Of a stretch of DNA of 64,000 nt, positions 8,592 through 16,318 are shown in pieces; positions within the stretch are counted from its first letter, which is position 1; every line of letters starts with the position of its first letter. The stretch comes from Oscillospiraceae bacterium (GTDB lineage: Bacteria > Bacillota > Clostridia > Oscillospirales > Oscillospiraceae). Made by a program: the position numbers and the translations under genes. The stretch lies in NCBI GenBank assembly GCA_009785525.1, contig WQWC01000001.1:124001-188000 (forward strand). The letters run 5' to 3'. Under the pieces are notes generated by a model. The model did not search any database and was not told the DNA's origin. It saw only the letters and a program-made list of their open reading frames with translations.

Positions 8592-9713
8592 CTATTCCTC
8601 GTTGCAAATCACAACATTCTTTATCGCGCCGCGTTCCGAGTCGTTCAGCGCTTCTTGAATATCGTCCAGCTTGAACCTGTTTGTCAACAGCGCGTCGATA
8701 TCTATCTGGCCGGTGCGGTACATTTCCATGTACTTCGGAATATCGCGCCTCAGCGTGACCGCGCCCATTACGCTGCCTGTCATTCTTTTGCCCAGCAGGA
8801 ACTCAAAAAAATTAAACGCTTCCATGCCCTCGTCCCGCGGATGTCCGTGCCCCACAATAACCATTTGCCCATAGTCAGCGGTGAGGTTGAACGTTATTCG
8901 CTTAACCCCCGGCCCCGCGACAGCTACCATACTGTGATCAACGCCGTAACCGTTCGTGATGGCCCGAACCGCTTCGGCGACATTCTCGACTTCGTTTGGG
9001 TTGATACAGTGCGTCGCGCCGAATTTTTTCGCGGCTTCCAGCTTTTCTGGCTTGGTGTCAATCGCTATAATCGGCACGCAGCCGCAGTGTTTTGCTGCCA
9101 TGATTGCCGACATCCCGACACCGCCGCAGCCTGTAACGGCGTACGATTCGCCGGGCTTTGGCTGCGATCTGTTCAGTACCGCCCCGAAGCCTGACATAAA
9201 TCCGCACGCCAACGCAGAACCGATTTCAAAAGGGATATCGTCGTCCAGCTTACAGAGCATGGCTTCATGCACGTTCGTGTACGTGGCGAATCCTGCAGTC
9301 CCGGAACATGTTTGAATCACGCGCTCCCCATTCAGGCGCGTAAAGCAGCTATCCACACGGAATGACATCGGCGGAATATTCTCGCAGAACCAGTGTCTGT
9401 CGTGCAGACATTGATCGCAATACCCGCAGCCTTGGCGCACTTCGGTACACAGCACCCGGTCGCCCGGTTTAACATAAGTAACCTTGTCCCCGATCTCGGT
9501 AACAATCCCGGCGATTTCATGCCCGGCGGCCCCGGGACCTTCATATTCGCCGTGCTCGCCGGTATTGGCATGGATATCGCTGTGGCAGATCGTACACGTC
9601 ATAACTTTCAGCCTGACGTCGTACTCCCCCAGATCGTCGAGTTCAACCTCCTCAACAACAACCTCACGCCCCATCCGCGGAGCCAACGCAAGCTTCACAC
9701 GCATTTTTGCCAT
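8592..9713 (-). CDS. zinc-dependent alcohol dehydrogenase, MDR family
   Basis: A 373-residue medium-chain dehydrogenase. The catalytic zinc ligands are visible in TCTICHSDIH and GHEIAGIVTEIG. The structural zinc site is CGYCDQCLHDRHWFC (four Cys). The Rossmann nucleotide-binding motif is VTGCGGVGMSAIMAAK. The enzyme should oxidise an alcohol or reduce an aldehyde with NAD(P)H in the cytoplasm; the substrate cannot be read from sequence. I placed the start at ATG 9713 because GAGGTG lies just upstream and homology begins there; the open frame runs further to 9896 but overlaps the divergent gene. It is divergent from the NTF2-like gene at 9793 and shares an 80-base promoter region with it. A second, different member of the family is at 26162. 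Confidence 0.9.
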   Translation of the reverse strand: MAKMRVKLALAPRMGREVVVEEVELDDLGEYDVRLKVMTCTICHSDIHANTGEHGEYEGPGAAGHEIAGIVTEIGDKVTYVKPGDRVLCTEVRQGCGYCDQCLHDRHWFCENIPPMSFRVDSCFTRLNGERVIQTCSGTAGFATYTNVHEAMLCKLDDDIPFEIGSALACGFMSGFGAVLNRSQPKPGESYAVTGCGGVGMSAIMAAKHCGCVPIIAIDTKPEKLEAAKKFGATHCINPNEVENVAEAVRAITNGYGVDHSMVAVAGPGVKRITFNLTADYGQMVIVGHGHPRDEGMEAFNFFEFLLGKRMTGSVMGAVTLRRDIPKYMEMYRTGQIDIDALLTNRFKLDDIQEALNDSERGAIKNVVICNEE

Positions 9714-9792
9714 GCTCTTGCACCTCTTTTCATTCTTTTTGATTTGTGCTATTATAACATAAACGTCAAAGAAAATGAAGGAGAGATTTTTT

Positions 9793-10164
9793 ATGGATAC
9801 CACCGCGATTAGAGCGCTGCTGCAGCTATATTTCGACGCAAGCTTTGAGTCCGACGGCGAGAAAATGGCGAAAGTTTTCCACGATGCCGCGCACATCTAC
9901 GGCCACGGCGATGACGGGAGTTTGCTCGACACGCCGAAAGCCCCGTTTGTGGCCCTGATAAGCTCATTCCCACTCGGTTCATCAGACCCGGCGTTCGTCA
10001 GAGATGACGAGATACTATCAATCGACTTCACCGGTGAAAACACGGCAGTGGCTCGTGTACGGTTGAGAATGGGCGGCATTGTTTTTACTGATGTTTTGAG
10101 TTTGATTTGTATTGACGGCGAGTGGAGTGTGATATCTAAGCTGTACTCTGGTGTTACGGTGTAA
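9793..10164 (+). CDS. NTF2-like / putative lumazine-binding family protein
   Basis: A 123-residue small protein. The pattern LLQLYFDASFESDGEKMAKV then FHDAAHIYGHG, followed by four predicted beta strands, matches the NTF2-like alpha+beta cone fold, in particular the SnoaL or lumazine-binding-2 type. Such proteins bind small ligands or act as simple isomerases or hydrolases, and the substrate is not predictable. The start is ATG 9793, preceded by AAGGAGAG with good spacing; an ATG at 9775 would include that site. It is divergent from the zinc alcohol dehydrogenase, which may share its regulation. The next gene (frameshifted DUF2806-like) starts 12 bases downstream and may have been translated from the same message. 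Confidence 0.75.
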   Translation: MDTTAIRALLQLYFDASFESDGEKMAKVFHDAAHIYGHGDDGSLLDTPKAPFVALISSFPLGSSDPAFVRDDEILSIDFTGENTAVARVRLRMGGIVFTDVLSLICIDGEWSVISKLYSGVTV

Positions 10165-10176
10165 TGGAGGGCCAAT

Positions 10177-11111
10177 GATGAGTGAAAAGGATTTATCTTT
10201 AGCATTCGCAGAAGCTGCAGCAAAGGAAAGTGTCAATAAGCTTGCAGAAGCAATTTGGTGGGTTCTTCCCTTATTTTGGAATACAACGTAAAGCGGTAGA
10301 TGCATATATCACCGAAATAACCAATAGCAACTTGTCCCCAGAGATAAAGGCAATGACAATAGCCAACACCAAAAAAACTTTTAAAGAGTTTAAAAATCAG
10401 GCCGCTATTGCCGAAATCGCTATGAAAAATGCAAAAACAGGAACTGACTTTAATGAATCGTCCAAGGTGGATGACGACTGGTTGGCGCGGTTTATGGACG
10501 CTGCAAAATTTGTATCAAATGAGGACATGCAATTTGTCTGGGGCCGTATTCTGGCAGGAGAATTTGAGAAGCCTGGTTATACACCACCTCAAATGACTAG
10601 AGTGTTGTCAGAAATTACACTAAAATATGCACAAATATTCACGACACTTTGCAGCTTGAGATCGAATATGCTGGTGTGTGACTCGCGTTCTAAACTTCTC
10701 GCTCAATCAAATAAACTGATCATCAACTACAAAGACCCAATTTTTGAAACGATACAAATCAATTTCAAGACACTAAGTGAGCTACATAACTATGGGTTAA
10801 TTGAATTTAGTACAATGGGATTCATTGATAAATTACAAAAGGAAATCTATCCTGAGCTTTTCTTAAAATATGGAAACGATGTGATAAAGGTGATTGATTA
10901 TCCTGATAATCAATTTCCAATTGGTCAAGTATTATTAACTGATGTTGGTGCGTGTCTAGCTAACATTACTGAAACACAAACTGTGGAAGGTTATTTAGAA
11001 AGTCTCAAAACGTACCTTACGAAAAATAACGTGAAACTATCTGAAAAGCAAGAAATCTGGGGCATCGATGAGCCTATCCCACAACCATCCCCATCAACGC
11101 CGTCCACGTGA
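10177..11111 (+). pseudogene. DUF2806-like gene disrupted by a +1 frameshift
   Basis: GGAGG at 10166-10170 precedes ATG 10177, which opens a frame reading MSEKDLSLAFAEAAAKESVN and then KLAEA. That frame stops after about 35 codons. The next frame continues at once with GGFFPYFGIQRKAVDAYI and then runs 280 residues to 11111. Removing one T from the TTT run at 10254-10256 joins the two parts into one sensible protein. The body resembles DUF2806-type proteins (FGIQRKA near the N-terminus, then VSNEDMQFVWGRILAGEF); their function is not established. The gene is AT-rich compared with its neighbours. Its last 38 bases overlap the end of the convergent M15 gene and encode a low-complexity Pro-Ser tail, so the original C-terminus may be lost. 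It is either a pseudogene or carries a base-calling error. Confidence 0.7.
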
Positions 11112-11727
11112 GACACTCCACCACACCATCAGCCATCAACCCAGCATCCCGCTGGAACGCAACAACCGCACGCTCCGTCATCTCCCCAAACATCCCGGAC
11201 AATCCCCCAGTGGCGAACCCCAGCGTGTTCAACGCTTGTTGCAGCACCAGAACATACGCCCCGACGCTGCCGAGACTCTGCATAGGGTATCCCCCGGTAC
11301 CGCAGGCCGGAACGCCGCGGCGTTGATCGAAATGCACCCATCTCGGTGTGCGCCAGGCGGGGTCTACATAGCTCCATATCCCGGAGGTGATCGCCAAGTC
11401 TCGCAGCTCCGCCCGCTGCGCGTCGTTCAGATTTTGCCCAACGTCAAACGCGAGTCCGGCATAGTGCTGCGACATCGGCGAGTGCCCGCCTTCCGACGGG
11501 AGTCTGAACGCGAATCCGACATGAATCGGTCTGCCGTATAAGGCGCGAAATCGATTCCAAGCCTGCATTGCCCGCTTTTCCGTCCAGAGCAAATCACTGC
11601 GGCTGCTACCGCGGAACTCGCGAACCCGCAGCGTGCCGCCGGTGATATACGGCATCGGGTCGCTCTCCCCGCTTGTATACGTCTCCATTATATATGTGTC
11701 ATTGTTGAAAACCCTGATCGTTGCCAT
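11074..11727 (-). CDS. M15-type D-alanyl-D-alanine carboxypeptidase-like protein with peptidoglycan-binding domain
   Basis: A 217-residue two-domain protein. The N-terminal half holds the zinc-peptidase signature of M15 enzymes: SQHYAGLAFDVG (His and Asp ligands) and, later, RWVHFD (His ligand). The C-terminal half (about 150-217) is a PG_binding_1 domain, with VLVLQQALNTLGF and MFGEMTERAVVAFQRDAGL. Together they suggest a hydrolase of peptide cross-links in the cell wall or spore cortex. There is no signal peptide, so export would need lysis, a holin, or action in the mother cell, as for phage endolysins or sporulation hydrolases. No phage genes are nearby. It converges with the frameshifted DUF2806-like gene, and the two 3' ends overlap by 38 bases. 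Confidence 0.85.
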   Translation of the reverse strand: MATIRVFNNDTYIMETYTSGESDPMPYITGGTLRVREFRGSSRSDLLWTEKRAMQAWNRFRALYGRPIHVGFAFRLPSEGGHSPMSQHYAGLAFDVGQNLNDAQRAELRDLAITSGIWSYVDPAWRTPRWVHFDQRRGVPACGTGGYPMQSLGSVGAYVLVLQQALNTLGFATGGLSGMFGEMTERAVVAFQRDAGLMADGVVECLTWTALMGMVVG

Positions 11728-11796
11728 GAGCTATTTCCCCCAAAAAGTATGTTGTTAATAATTTATGCCGATTTCAGGAGGGTTGTTACAATCCGG

Positions 11797-11825
11797 TTGA
11801 CAATCCGCGCGTCCTATGCTACTAT
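11797..11825 (+). promoter_or_regulatory. sigma-A promoter of tyrS
   Basis: TTGACA (11797-11802), a 17-base spacer and TACTAT (11820-11825). Transcription would start near 11832, just before the T-box leader. Confidence 0.8.
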
Positions 11826-11831
11826 TAAGAG

Positions 11832-12112
11832 GAGAAAAGCTGTGATGGAAACCAAGTAAGAGCGCGTATGCCCGAAAGAGAGTTGCCGGATGGTGAGAGG
11901 CGCGGGGCTAAACGTTTCCGAATACATTTCCGTAGCCGCCCGCCGAAATCCCGGTTCAGCCGGGCCGCGTAGGCGTGAGCCGTGTGGTGCGCGTTATTGC
12001 ACCGGGTGCCCCGCACCCGCTAAGGCCGTTTGCCGTGAGGCGGCGGTGAATCAGAGGTGGTATCGCGTTTATTCGCCCTCTGTCCGTGTTAGGACAGGGG
12101 TATTTTATATTT
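11832..12112 (+). promoter_or_regulatory. tyrosine T-box riboswitch leader of tyrS
   Basis: Stem I features are visible: an AGAGAG stretch near 11876 and GGATGGTGAGAG near 11888. A specifier loop reads GAATACATT with the Tyr codon TAC at 11923-11925. The T-box sequence AGAGGTGGTATCGCG at 12053-12067 holds the TGGT that pairs with the uncharged tRNA 3' end; T matches the A discriminator of tRNA-Tyr. A terminator hairpin follows (stem CTGTCC/GGACAG with CCC/GGG, about 12076-12100) with a T-rich tail. Uncharged tRNA-Tyr should favour the antiterminator and raise tyrS expression. Confidence 0.92.
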
Positions 12113-12127
12113 TCGGGAGGATTTAGC

Positions 12128-13351
12128 ATGACACTATACGAAGAACTGACAGCCCGCGGCCTTATCGCGCAGGTGACGAATGAGGCGGAAATCAGCGAGA
12201 TGATAGACAACGGTAAAGCCACGTTCTATATCGGTTTTGACCCGACGGCCGATTCACTGCATGCCGGTCACTTTATGGCGCTGTCTTTTATGAAACGGCT
12301 GCAAATGGCGGGCAACAAACCTATCGCCCTTGTCGGCGGCGGCACCGGCATGATCGGCGATCCATCCGGCAGGACCGATCTGCGCAACATGATGACTGTT
12401 GAAGATATTGAACATAACTGCGAATGTTTTAAAAAGCAGATGTCAAAATTCATTGACTTTTCTGAAGGTAAGGCGCTGATGGTAAACAACGCCGACTGGC
12501 TACTCAACCTGAATTATGTGGATTTTCTGCGTGAATTCGGCGTGTGCTTTTCCGTCAACAGAATGCTGGCGGCAGAGTGTTATAAACAACGGCTCGAGCA
12601 AGGGCTCTCATTCCTTGAGTTCAATTATATGATCATGCAGAGCTATGATTTCTACGAGCTTTTTCTGCGGCACGGCTGCAACATGCAGTTCGGTGGAAAC
12701 GACCAATGGTCAAACATGCTCGGCGGGACTGAGCTTATCCGCAGAAAGCTCGGCAAAGACTCGCACGCTTTGACAATCACACTGCTGTTGAATTCTGAGG
12801 GCGACAAAATGGGTAAAACGGCAAAAGGCGCGGTATGGCTGGATGCTGAGAAGACCAGTCCGTTCGAGTTCTATCAATACTGGCGCAATGTTGCAGACGC
12901 CGACGTTATAAACTGCCTGAAGCTGCTGACATTCCTGCCGCTTGAGGAAATCTTGGAAATGGAGAAACTGCAAGGCCAGGAGCTCAACCGCGCAAAAGAA
13001 GCTTTGGCTTACGAACTGACATCGCTGATTCACGGGCAGGAAATTGCCGAGCGTGAACGTGATACCGCGCGTGACCTGTTCAAATCCGGCGGAGCTGCCG
13101 ATATGCCAACGGCGGAACTCACGGCATCCGACTTCACCGAAGGCACGATTGATATTTTGTCTATATTGCAAAAATCCGGCCTGTGTCCTTCTAAGTCAGA
13201 AGCTCGCCGAGCTGTCGAACAAGGCGGCGTTGAGGTAAACGGCGATAAAGTAACGTCTTTCAGCGCAAGTTTTACTCCGGATGATTTTTCCGACGAGGGA
13301 TTGATTATCCGGCGCGGCAAGAAAAACTTCCGCCGCATTATCTGCAATTAA
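12128..13351 (+). CDS. tyrS: tyrosyl-tRNA synthetase
   Basis: A 407-residue class I synthetase that charges tRNA-Tyr. The HIGH-type motif is HAGH (residues 45-48), the tyrosine and ATP pocket is seen in [14 protein letters not shown] and [10 protein letters not shown], and the KMSKS-type loop is KMGKT (227-231). The C-terminus carries an S4 RNA-binding domain ([19 protein letters not shown]). The length is normal. Start ATG 12128 has GGGAGGA directly upstream. Expression is controlled by the T-box leader in front of it. It is monocistronic: a repeat element and a new promoter follow. Confidence 0.97.
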   Translation: MTLYEELTARGLIAQVTNEAEISEMIDNGKATFYIGFDPTADSLHAGHFMALSFMKRLQMAGNKPIALVGGGTGMIGDPSGRTDLRNMMTVEDIEHNCECFKKQMSKFIDFSEGKALMVNNADWLLNLNYVDFLREFGVCFSVNRMLAAECYKQRLEQGLSFLEFNYMIMQSYDFYELFLRHGCNMQFGGNDQWSNMLGGTELIRRKLGKDSHALTITLLLNSEGDKMGKTAKGAVWLDAEKTSPFEFYQYWRNVADADVINCLKLLTFLPLEEILEMEKLQGQELNRAKEALAYELTSLIHGQEIAERERDTARDLFKSGGAADMPTAELTASDFTEGTIDILSILQKSGLCPSKSEARRAVEQGGVEVNGDKVTSFSASFTPDDFSDEGLIIRRGKKNFRRIICN

Positions 13352-13356
13352 TATTT

Positions 13357-13435
13357 GTAAGGGCGCGCATTGCGCGTCCGTGAATCTTGTTGCATTTCCG
13401 AGAGATTTGCACGGACGGTCAATGGCCGCCCCTAC
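13357..13435. repeat. REP/MITE-like intergenic element with imperfect terminal inverted repeats
   Basis: The left end (13357-13382) and the reverse complement of the right end (13410-13435) agree at 21 of 26 positions, both starting GTARGGGCG and ending GTCCGTG. The left end is nearly identical to the start of another intergenic element at 31358 (GTAGGGGCGCGCATTGCGCG). The element lies just after tyrS and could also act as a transcript-end hairpin. It carries no coding capacity. Confidence 0.75.
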
Positions 13436-13495
13436 AACGGGTACAACAGACGCATATGTTGTTTTAAAATGTGCCTCAATATTTTTCGATAACAA

Positions 13496-13530
13496 TTGAC
13501 AGCGATCCCTATTGATTATATAATATCAAT
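13496..13530 (+). promoter_or_regulatory. promoter with overlapping palindromic operator upstream of the Fur-family gene
   Basis: TTGACA (13496-13501), a 17-base spacer and TATAAT (13519-13524) form a near-consensus sigma-A promoter. The -10 lies inside an AT-rich dyad, ATTGAT-N8-ATCAAT (13511-13530). This resembles the short palindromes bound by Fur/PerR regulators, so autorepression is likely. The operator role is inferred from position and symmetry. Confidence 0.75.
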
Positions 13531-13560
13531 TAGAGTCAAGTTTTAATAAGGAATGATATT

Positions 13561-13953
13561 ATGAAAGAACGGAATACATTACAACGAAAAATAGTGTCAG
13601 ATGCGATTGAGTATTGTCCACCCCATTTTTCCATTGAAGACCTATACAGCATAATCAAGGAAGAGTATCCCTCAATCAGCAAAACTACAGTTTACCGTAA
13701 TCTCCGCCAGCTTGCGAAAAACAGTCAAATCCGTCAGGTAGTTTTGCATGACGGGTTGGAACGGTATGAGCGTAACTCCCCGTTTCACTATCATTTTAAA
13801 TGCGTAACATGCGATGGGATTTTTGATATAGACACCGGGGTTTTGTCCCAGGTCGAGTTTGGGAAAATCAGCAAACTGGTCGAAGAATCTTACGCGCTCA
13901 CTGTTGAGCAGCATTACGTGATGTTCAAAGGCAATTGCAATTCTTGCGAATAG
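13561..13953 (+). CDS. Fur/PerR-family metalloregulator
   Basis: A 130-residue transcription regulator of the Fur superfamily. The N-terminal winged helix includes SISKTTVYRNLRQLAK, the family's recognition helix. The dimerisation domain has the HYH ligands (about 76-78) and two structural-zinc pairs, CVTC (81/84) and CNSC (126/129). In an anaerobe it may sense peroxide (PerR) or metal (Fur or Zur); the sequence alone does not decide. The gene is preceded by its own strong promoter with an overlapping dyad, which points to autorepression. It stands alone, so its targets are not shown by neighbours. GGAATGATATT lies just before the ATG, a modest ribosome binding site. Confidence 0.9.
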   Translation: MKERNTLQRKIVSDAIEYCPPHFSIEDLYSIIKEEYPSISKTTVYRNLRQLAKNSQIRQVVLHDGLERYERNSPFHYHFKCVTCDGIFDIDTGVLSQVEFGKISKLVEESYALTVEQHYVMFKGNCNSCE

Positions 13954-14023
13954 GCCATGCCTGAGTAGTAAATTTGCATAACTGCCGATTATAGGTTTTA
14001 TGCATGATTGCCAAAACACACAA

Positions 14024-14052
14024 TTGACTTTTCCTCGTTAAAGCGCTATAAT
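14024..14052 (+). promoter_or_regulatory. sigma-A promoter of the liv operon
   Basis: TTGACT (14024-14029), a 17-base spacer and TATAAT (14047-14052). The ribosome binding site AGGAGG and ATG 14095 follow within 45 bases. Confidence 0.8.
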
Positions 14053-14094
14053 TTTTCAATAAGTTATTTCAGATTTTTAGAGGAGGATTATAAA

Positions 14095-15279
14095 ATGAAG
14101 AAGAGAACATTGAAAGTTTTTAGTTTGGTACTGGTTCTTGTCATGGCGCTTGGCCTGTTGGCCAGCTGTGCGAACGATGACAACAGTGATGTTAACGAAA
14201 TCACCATCGGTATCTTGGCACCGCTGACTGGGGGTGCGGCATACTTCGGTGAATCCGTCCGCAACGGACTTATGCTGTACATAGACGAGTTTAACGCACG
14301 CGGTGGATTGCAGATCAATCCCATTTTGCGCGATGAGGAAGGTAACATGACCATCGCTGTCACCATGTACAATTATCTTGTGGATCAAAACGTGACCGCG
14401 ATTATCGGCAGCGTAACCAGCGACCCGACAAGGGCTATTGTCCCGCTTGCTTTTGAAGATAATATGCCTATGATCACAGCCTCCGCTACCCATGCGGGCG
14501 TCACGGTTCATCCGGACACCGGCCAGGTATTCACCAATATGTTCCGCTCCTGCTTTATTGATCCGTTCCAAGGTACAAAGATGGCAGATTTTGCCTTTGA
14601 GGAATTGGGTGCGCGTACAGCCGCTGTTCTGTACAGCAACGAGATTGCCTATTCCATCGGCTTGATGGAAGCGTTTATACACAGAGCCGAAACGCTTGGG
14701 CTTGAAATTGTCCATATCGAAAGACACGCCGACCATGCTGTTGATTTCGTTGGTCAGCTTACTAACATCGCGGCTCACAATCCGGATGTTCTGTTTGTTC
14801 CGGGATATAATTACCATGTCGCATTGATCGGACCGCAAAGCGTTACAGCCGGACTCACCGATACCGTACTTCTCGGCGCTGACGGCTGGGCCGGTTCGCT
14901 TGAACGCATGGAGCATGACCCGTCAAGTATTGAAGGTTCGTTCTTTATGACCGGCTTCACCCATGAGTCTACAGAACAGCATGTGCTGGACTTTATCTCC
15001 AGATTTGAAGCTGAGTATGGCATTCCGCCGAACATGTTCGCTGCCCAGGCGTACGATGCCGCGATGATTCTTATCGCCGCAATTGAGCGGACGCTGGCCG
15101 CGACCGATTACGAGCCGGACAGCGAAGCATTCAGACTCGCATTGATAGACCAAATGTCGGCCACCGATATCCAGGGCGTCACGGGTCGTATCACTTTTGA
15201 CGAGTTCAACAACCCGCAAAAGACAGCGTTTATCATCCACATTGTAGATGGCGTAGAAAGATTCTGGGGAACGTTCTAA
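14095..15279 (+). CDS. livJ: branched-chain amino-acid ABC transporter, substrate-binding lipoprotein
   Basis: A 394-residue periplasmic-binding-protein type I lipoprotein. The signal peptide ends in lipobox LASC with Cys 25, anchoring the protein outside the membrane. The mature part opens with the LivJ/LivK hallmark ITIGILAPLTGGAAYFGES, and IIGSVTSDPTRAIVP and AAQAYDAAMILIAAIERT follow, as in Leu/Ile/Val and amide-binding receptors. It should capture a branched-chain amino acid (or a related small amide) and pass it to LivHM. AGGAGG precedes ATG 14095. It is the first gene of a complete livJHMGF set. A stem-loop between it and livH could let it be made in excess over the permease. Confidence 0.92.
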   Translation: MKKRTLKVFSLVLVLVMALGLLASCANDDNSDVNEITIGILAPLTGGAAYFGESVRNGLMLYIDEFNARGGLQINPILRDEEGNMTIAVTMYNYLVDQNVTAIIGSVTSDPTRAIVPLAFEDNMPMITASATHAGVTVHPDTGQVFTNMFRSCFIDPFQGTKMADFAFEELGARTAAVLYSNEIAYSIGLMEAFIHRAETLGLEIVHIERHADHAVDFVGQLTNIAAHNPDVLFVPGYNYHVALIGPQSVTAGLTDTVLLGADGWAGSLERMEHDPSSIEGSFFMTGFTHESTEQHVLDFISRFEAEYGIPPNMFAAQAYDAAMILIAAIERTLAATDYEPDSEAFRLALIDQMSATDIQGVTGRITFDEFNNPQKTAFIIHIVDGVERFWGTF

Positions 15280-15293
15280 AAAGTTGATAGTAT

Positions 15294-15372
15294 ACAGTTG
15301 ACAGTTGACAGTTAACGAAAGACCGGGCAAGGCGCATAACTGTCAACTGTCAACTTTCAATTGTCAACTGTA
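15294..15372 (+). repeat. tandem and inverted CAGTTGA repeats between livJ and livH
   Basis: AGTTGACAGTTGACAGTTA (15296-15314) is the exact reverse complement of 15337-15355, giving a 19-bp stem with a 22-base loop. Each arm is itself a tandem repeat of CAGTTGA or TCAACTG, and a further partial copy (TCAATTGTCAACTG) follows. Within an operon this hairpin may stabilise the upstream livJ message or reduce read-through into the permease genes. Confidence 0.8.
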
Positions 15373-15389
15373 CGTAAGGAGGTCTGGCA

Positions 15390-16271
15390 ATGCTGCTTGT
15401 CTCGCAATTAATCAACGGACTCCAGTTGGGTTCTATATACGCGCTTGTCGCCTTGGGCTACACCATGGTATACGGCATTATCAAATTGCTGAACTTTGCC
15501 CATGGGGAAATCATCATGGTAGGCGGTTATATCGCGCTGTTTTCTCTCACTTTGGGGAATTTCCATCCTGTCGTGGCGGCACTTTTGACTGTGGCGGGGT
15601 GTACTCTTTTAGCCGTTATTCTGGAAAAACTCACATACGCCCCACTTAGATTCGCGCCGAGACTGTCGCTTCTTATCACCGCCATCGGTATATCTATACT
15701 TTTGCAGAACGTCGCTCAATTCTTTTTTGACGCAGCGCCTCGGTCTTTTCCGGCCAGTGAGCTTTTCCCCGTGGGTACTGTCATGCTCGGCAATGTATCC
15801 GTTGCCTACACTTCGCTGGTCACCATCGTTTTGTCAATCGTATCGATGATCTCCCTTACCATACTTGTCCAAAGAACAAAGCTAGGCAAAGCGATGCGGG
15901 CCGTCAGTGAGGATACGGAAGCGGCTCAGCTGATGGGTGTCAATGTGAACAATGTTATCACTTTCACTTTTGCTGTCGGTGCCGCTTTGGCCGGTATCGG
16001 GGCGCTTCTATTCGTCGCACGATTCCCGCAGGTCACCCCCACCATGGGGGCAATGCTCGGCCTGAAAGCGTTTGTCGCGGCTGTTTTGGGCGGAATCGGA
16101 TCCATCCCCGGAGCGATGGTCGGCGGATACGCCGTTGGTCTTATTGAAGTATTGGCTGTTTACGTCGGCCTTTCCAGATGGACTGACGGACTTGTGTTCC
16201 TAGTTCTCATCATCGTTCTTTTGGTGCGCCCCACCGGGATCATGGGACGAAAACTGATGGAAAAAGTATAG
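15390..16271 (+). CDS. livH: branched-chain amino-acid ABC transporter permease LivH
   Basis: A 293-residue integral membrane permease with about eight hydrophobic segments. It begins with the LivH-type sequence QLINGLQLGSIYALVALGYT and then MVYGIIKLLNFAHGE, and contains the later family motif AVLGGIGSIPGAMVGGYAVG. With LivM it forms the membrane channel for branched-chain amino-acid import. Start ATG 15390 follows AAGGAGG. The gene lies 110 bases after livJ, separated by the inverted repeat, and 47 bases before livM. No defects are seen. Confidence 0.93.
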   Translation: MLLVSQLINGLQLGSIYALVALGYTMVYGIIKLLNFAHGEIIMVGGYIALFSLTLGNFHPVVAALLTVAGCTLLAVILEKLTYAPLRFAPRLSLLITAIGISILLQNVAQFFFDAAPRSFPASELFPVGTVMLGNVSVAYTSLVTIVLSIVSMISLTILVQRTKLGKAMRAVSEDTEAAQLMGVNVNNVITFTFAVGAALAGIGALLFVARFPQVTPTMGAMLGLKAFVAAVLGGIGSIPGAMVGGYAVGLIEVLAVYVGLSRWTDGLVFLVLIIVLLVRPTGIMGRKLMEKV

Positions 16272-16318
16272 CGGCAGACTTGTCTTTCGCCAAATTGAAA
16301 ACGGAGAATGGGATAATT

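Noticed and set aside
7211..11727. A prophage around the DNA ligase and endolysin-like M15 peptidase
   Set aside because: No integrase, terminase, capsid, tail or holin genes are seen, and ordinary metabolic genes lie between the two.
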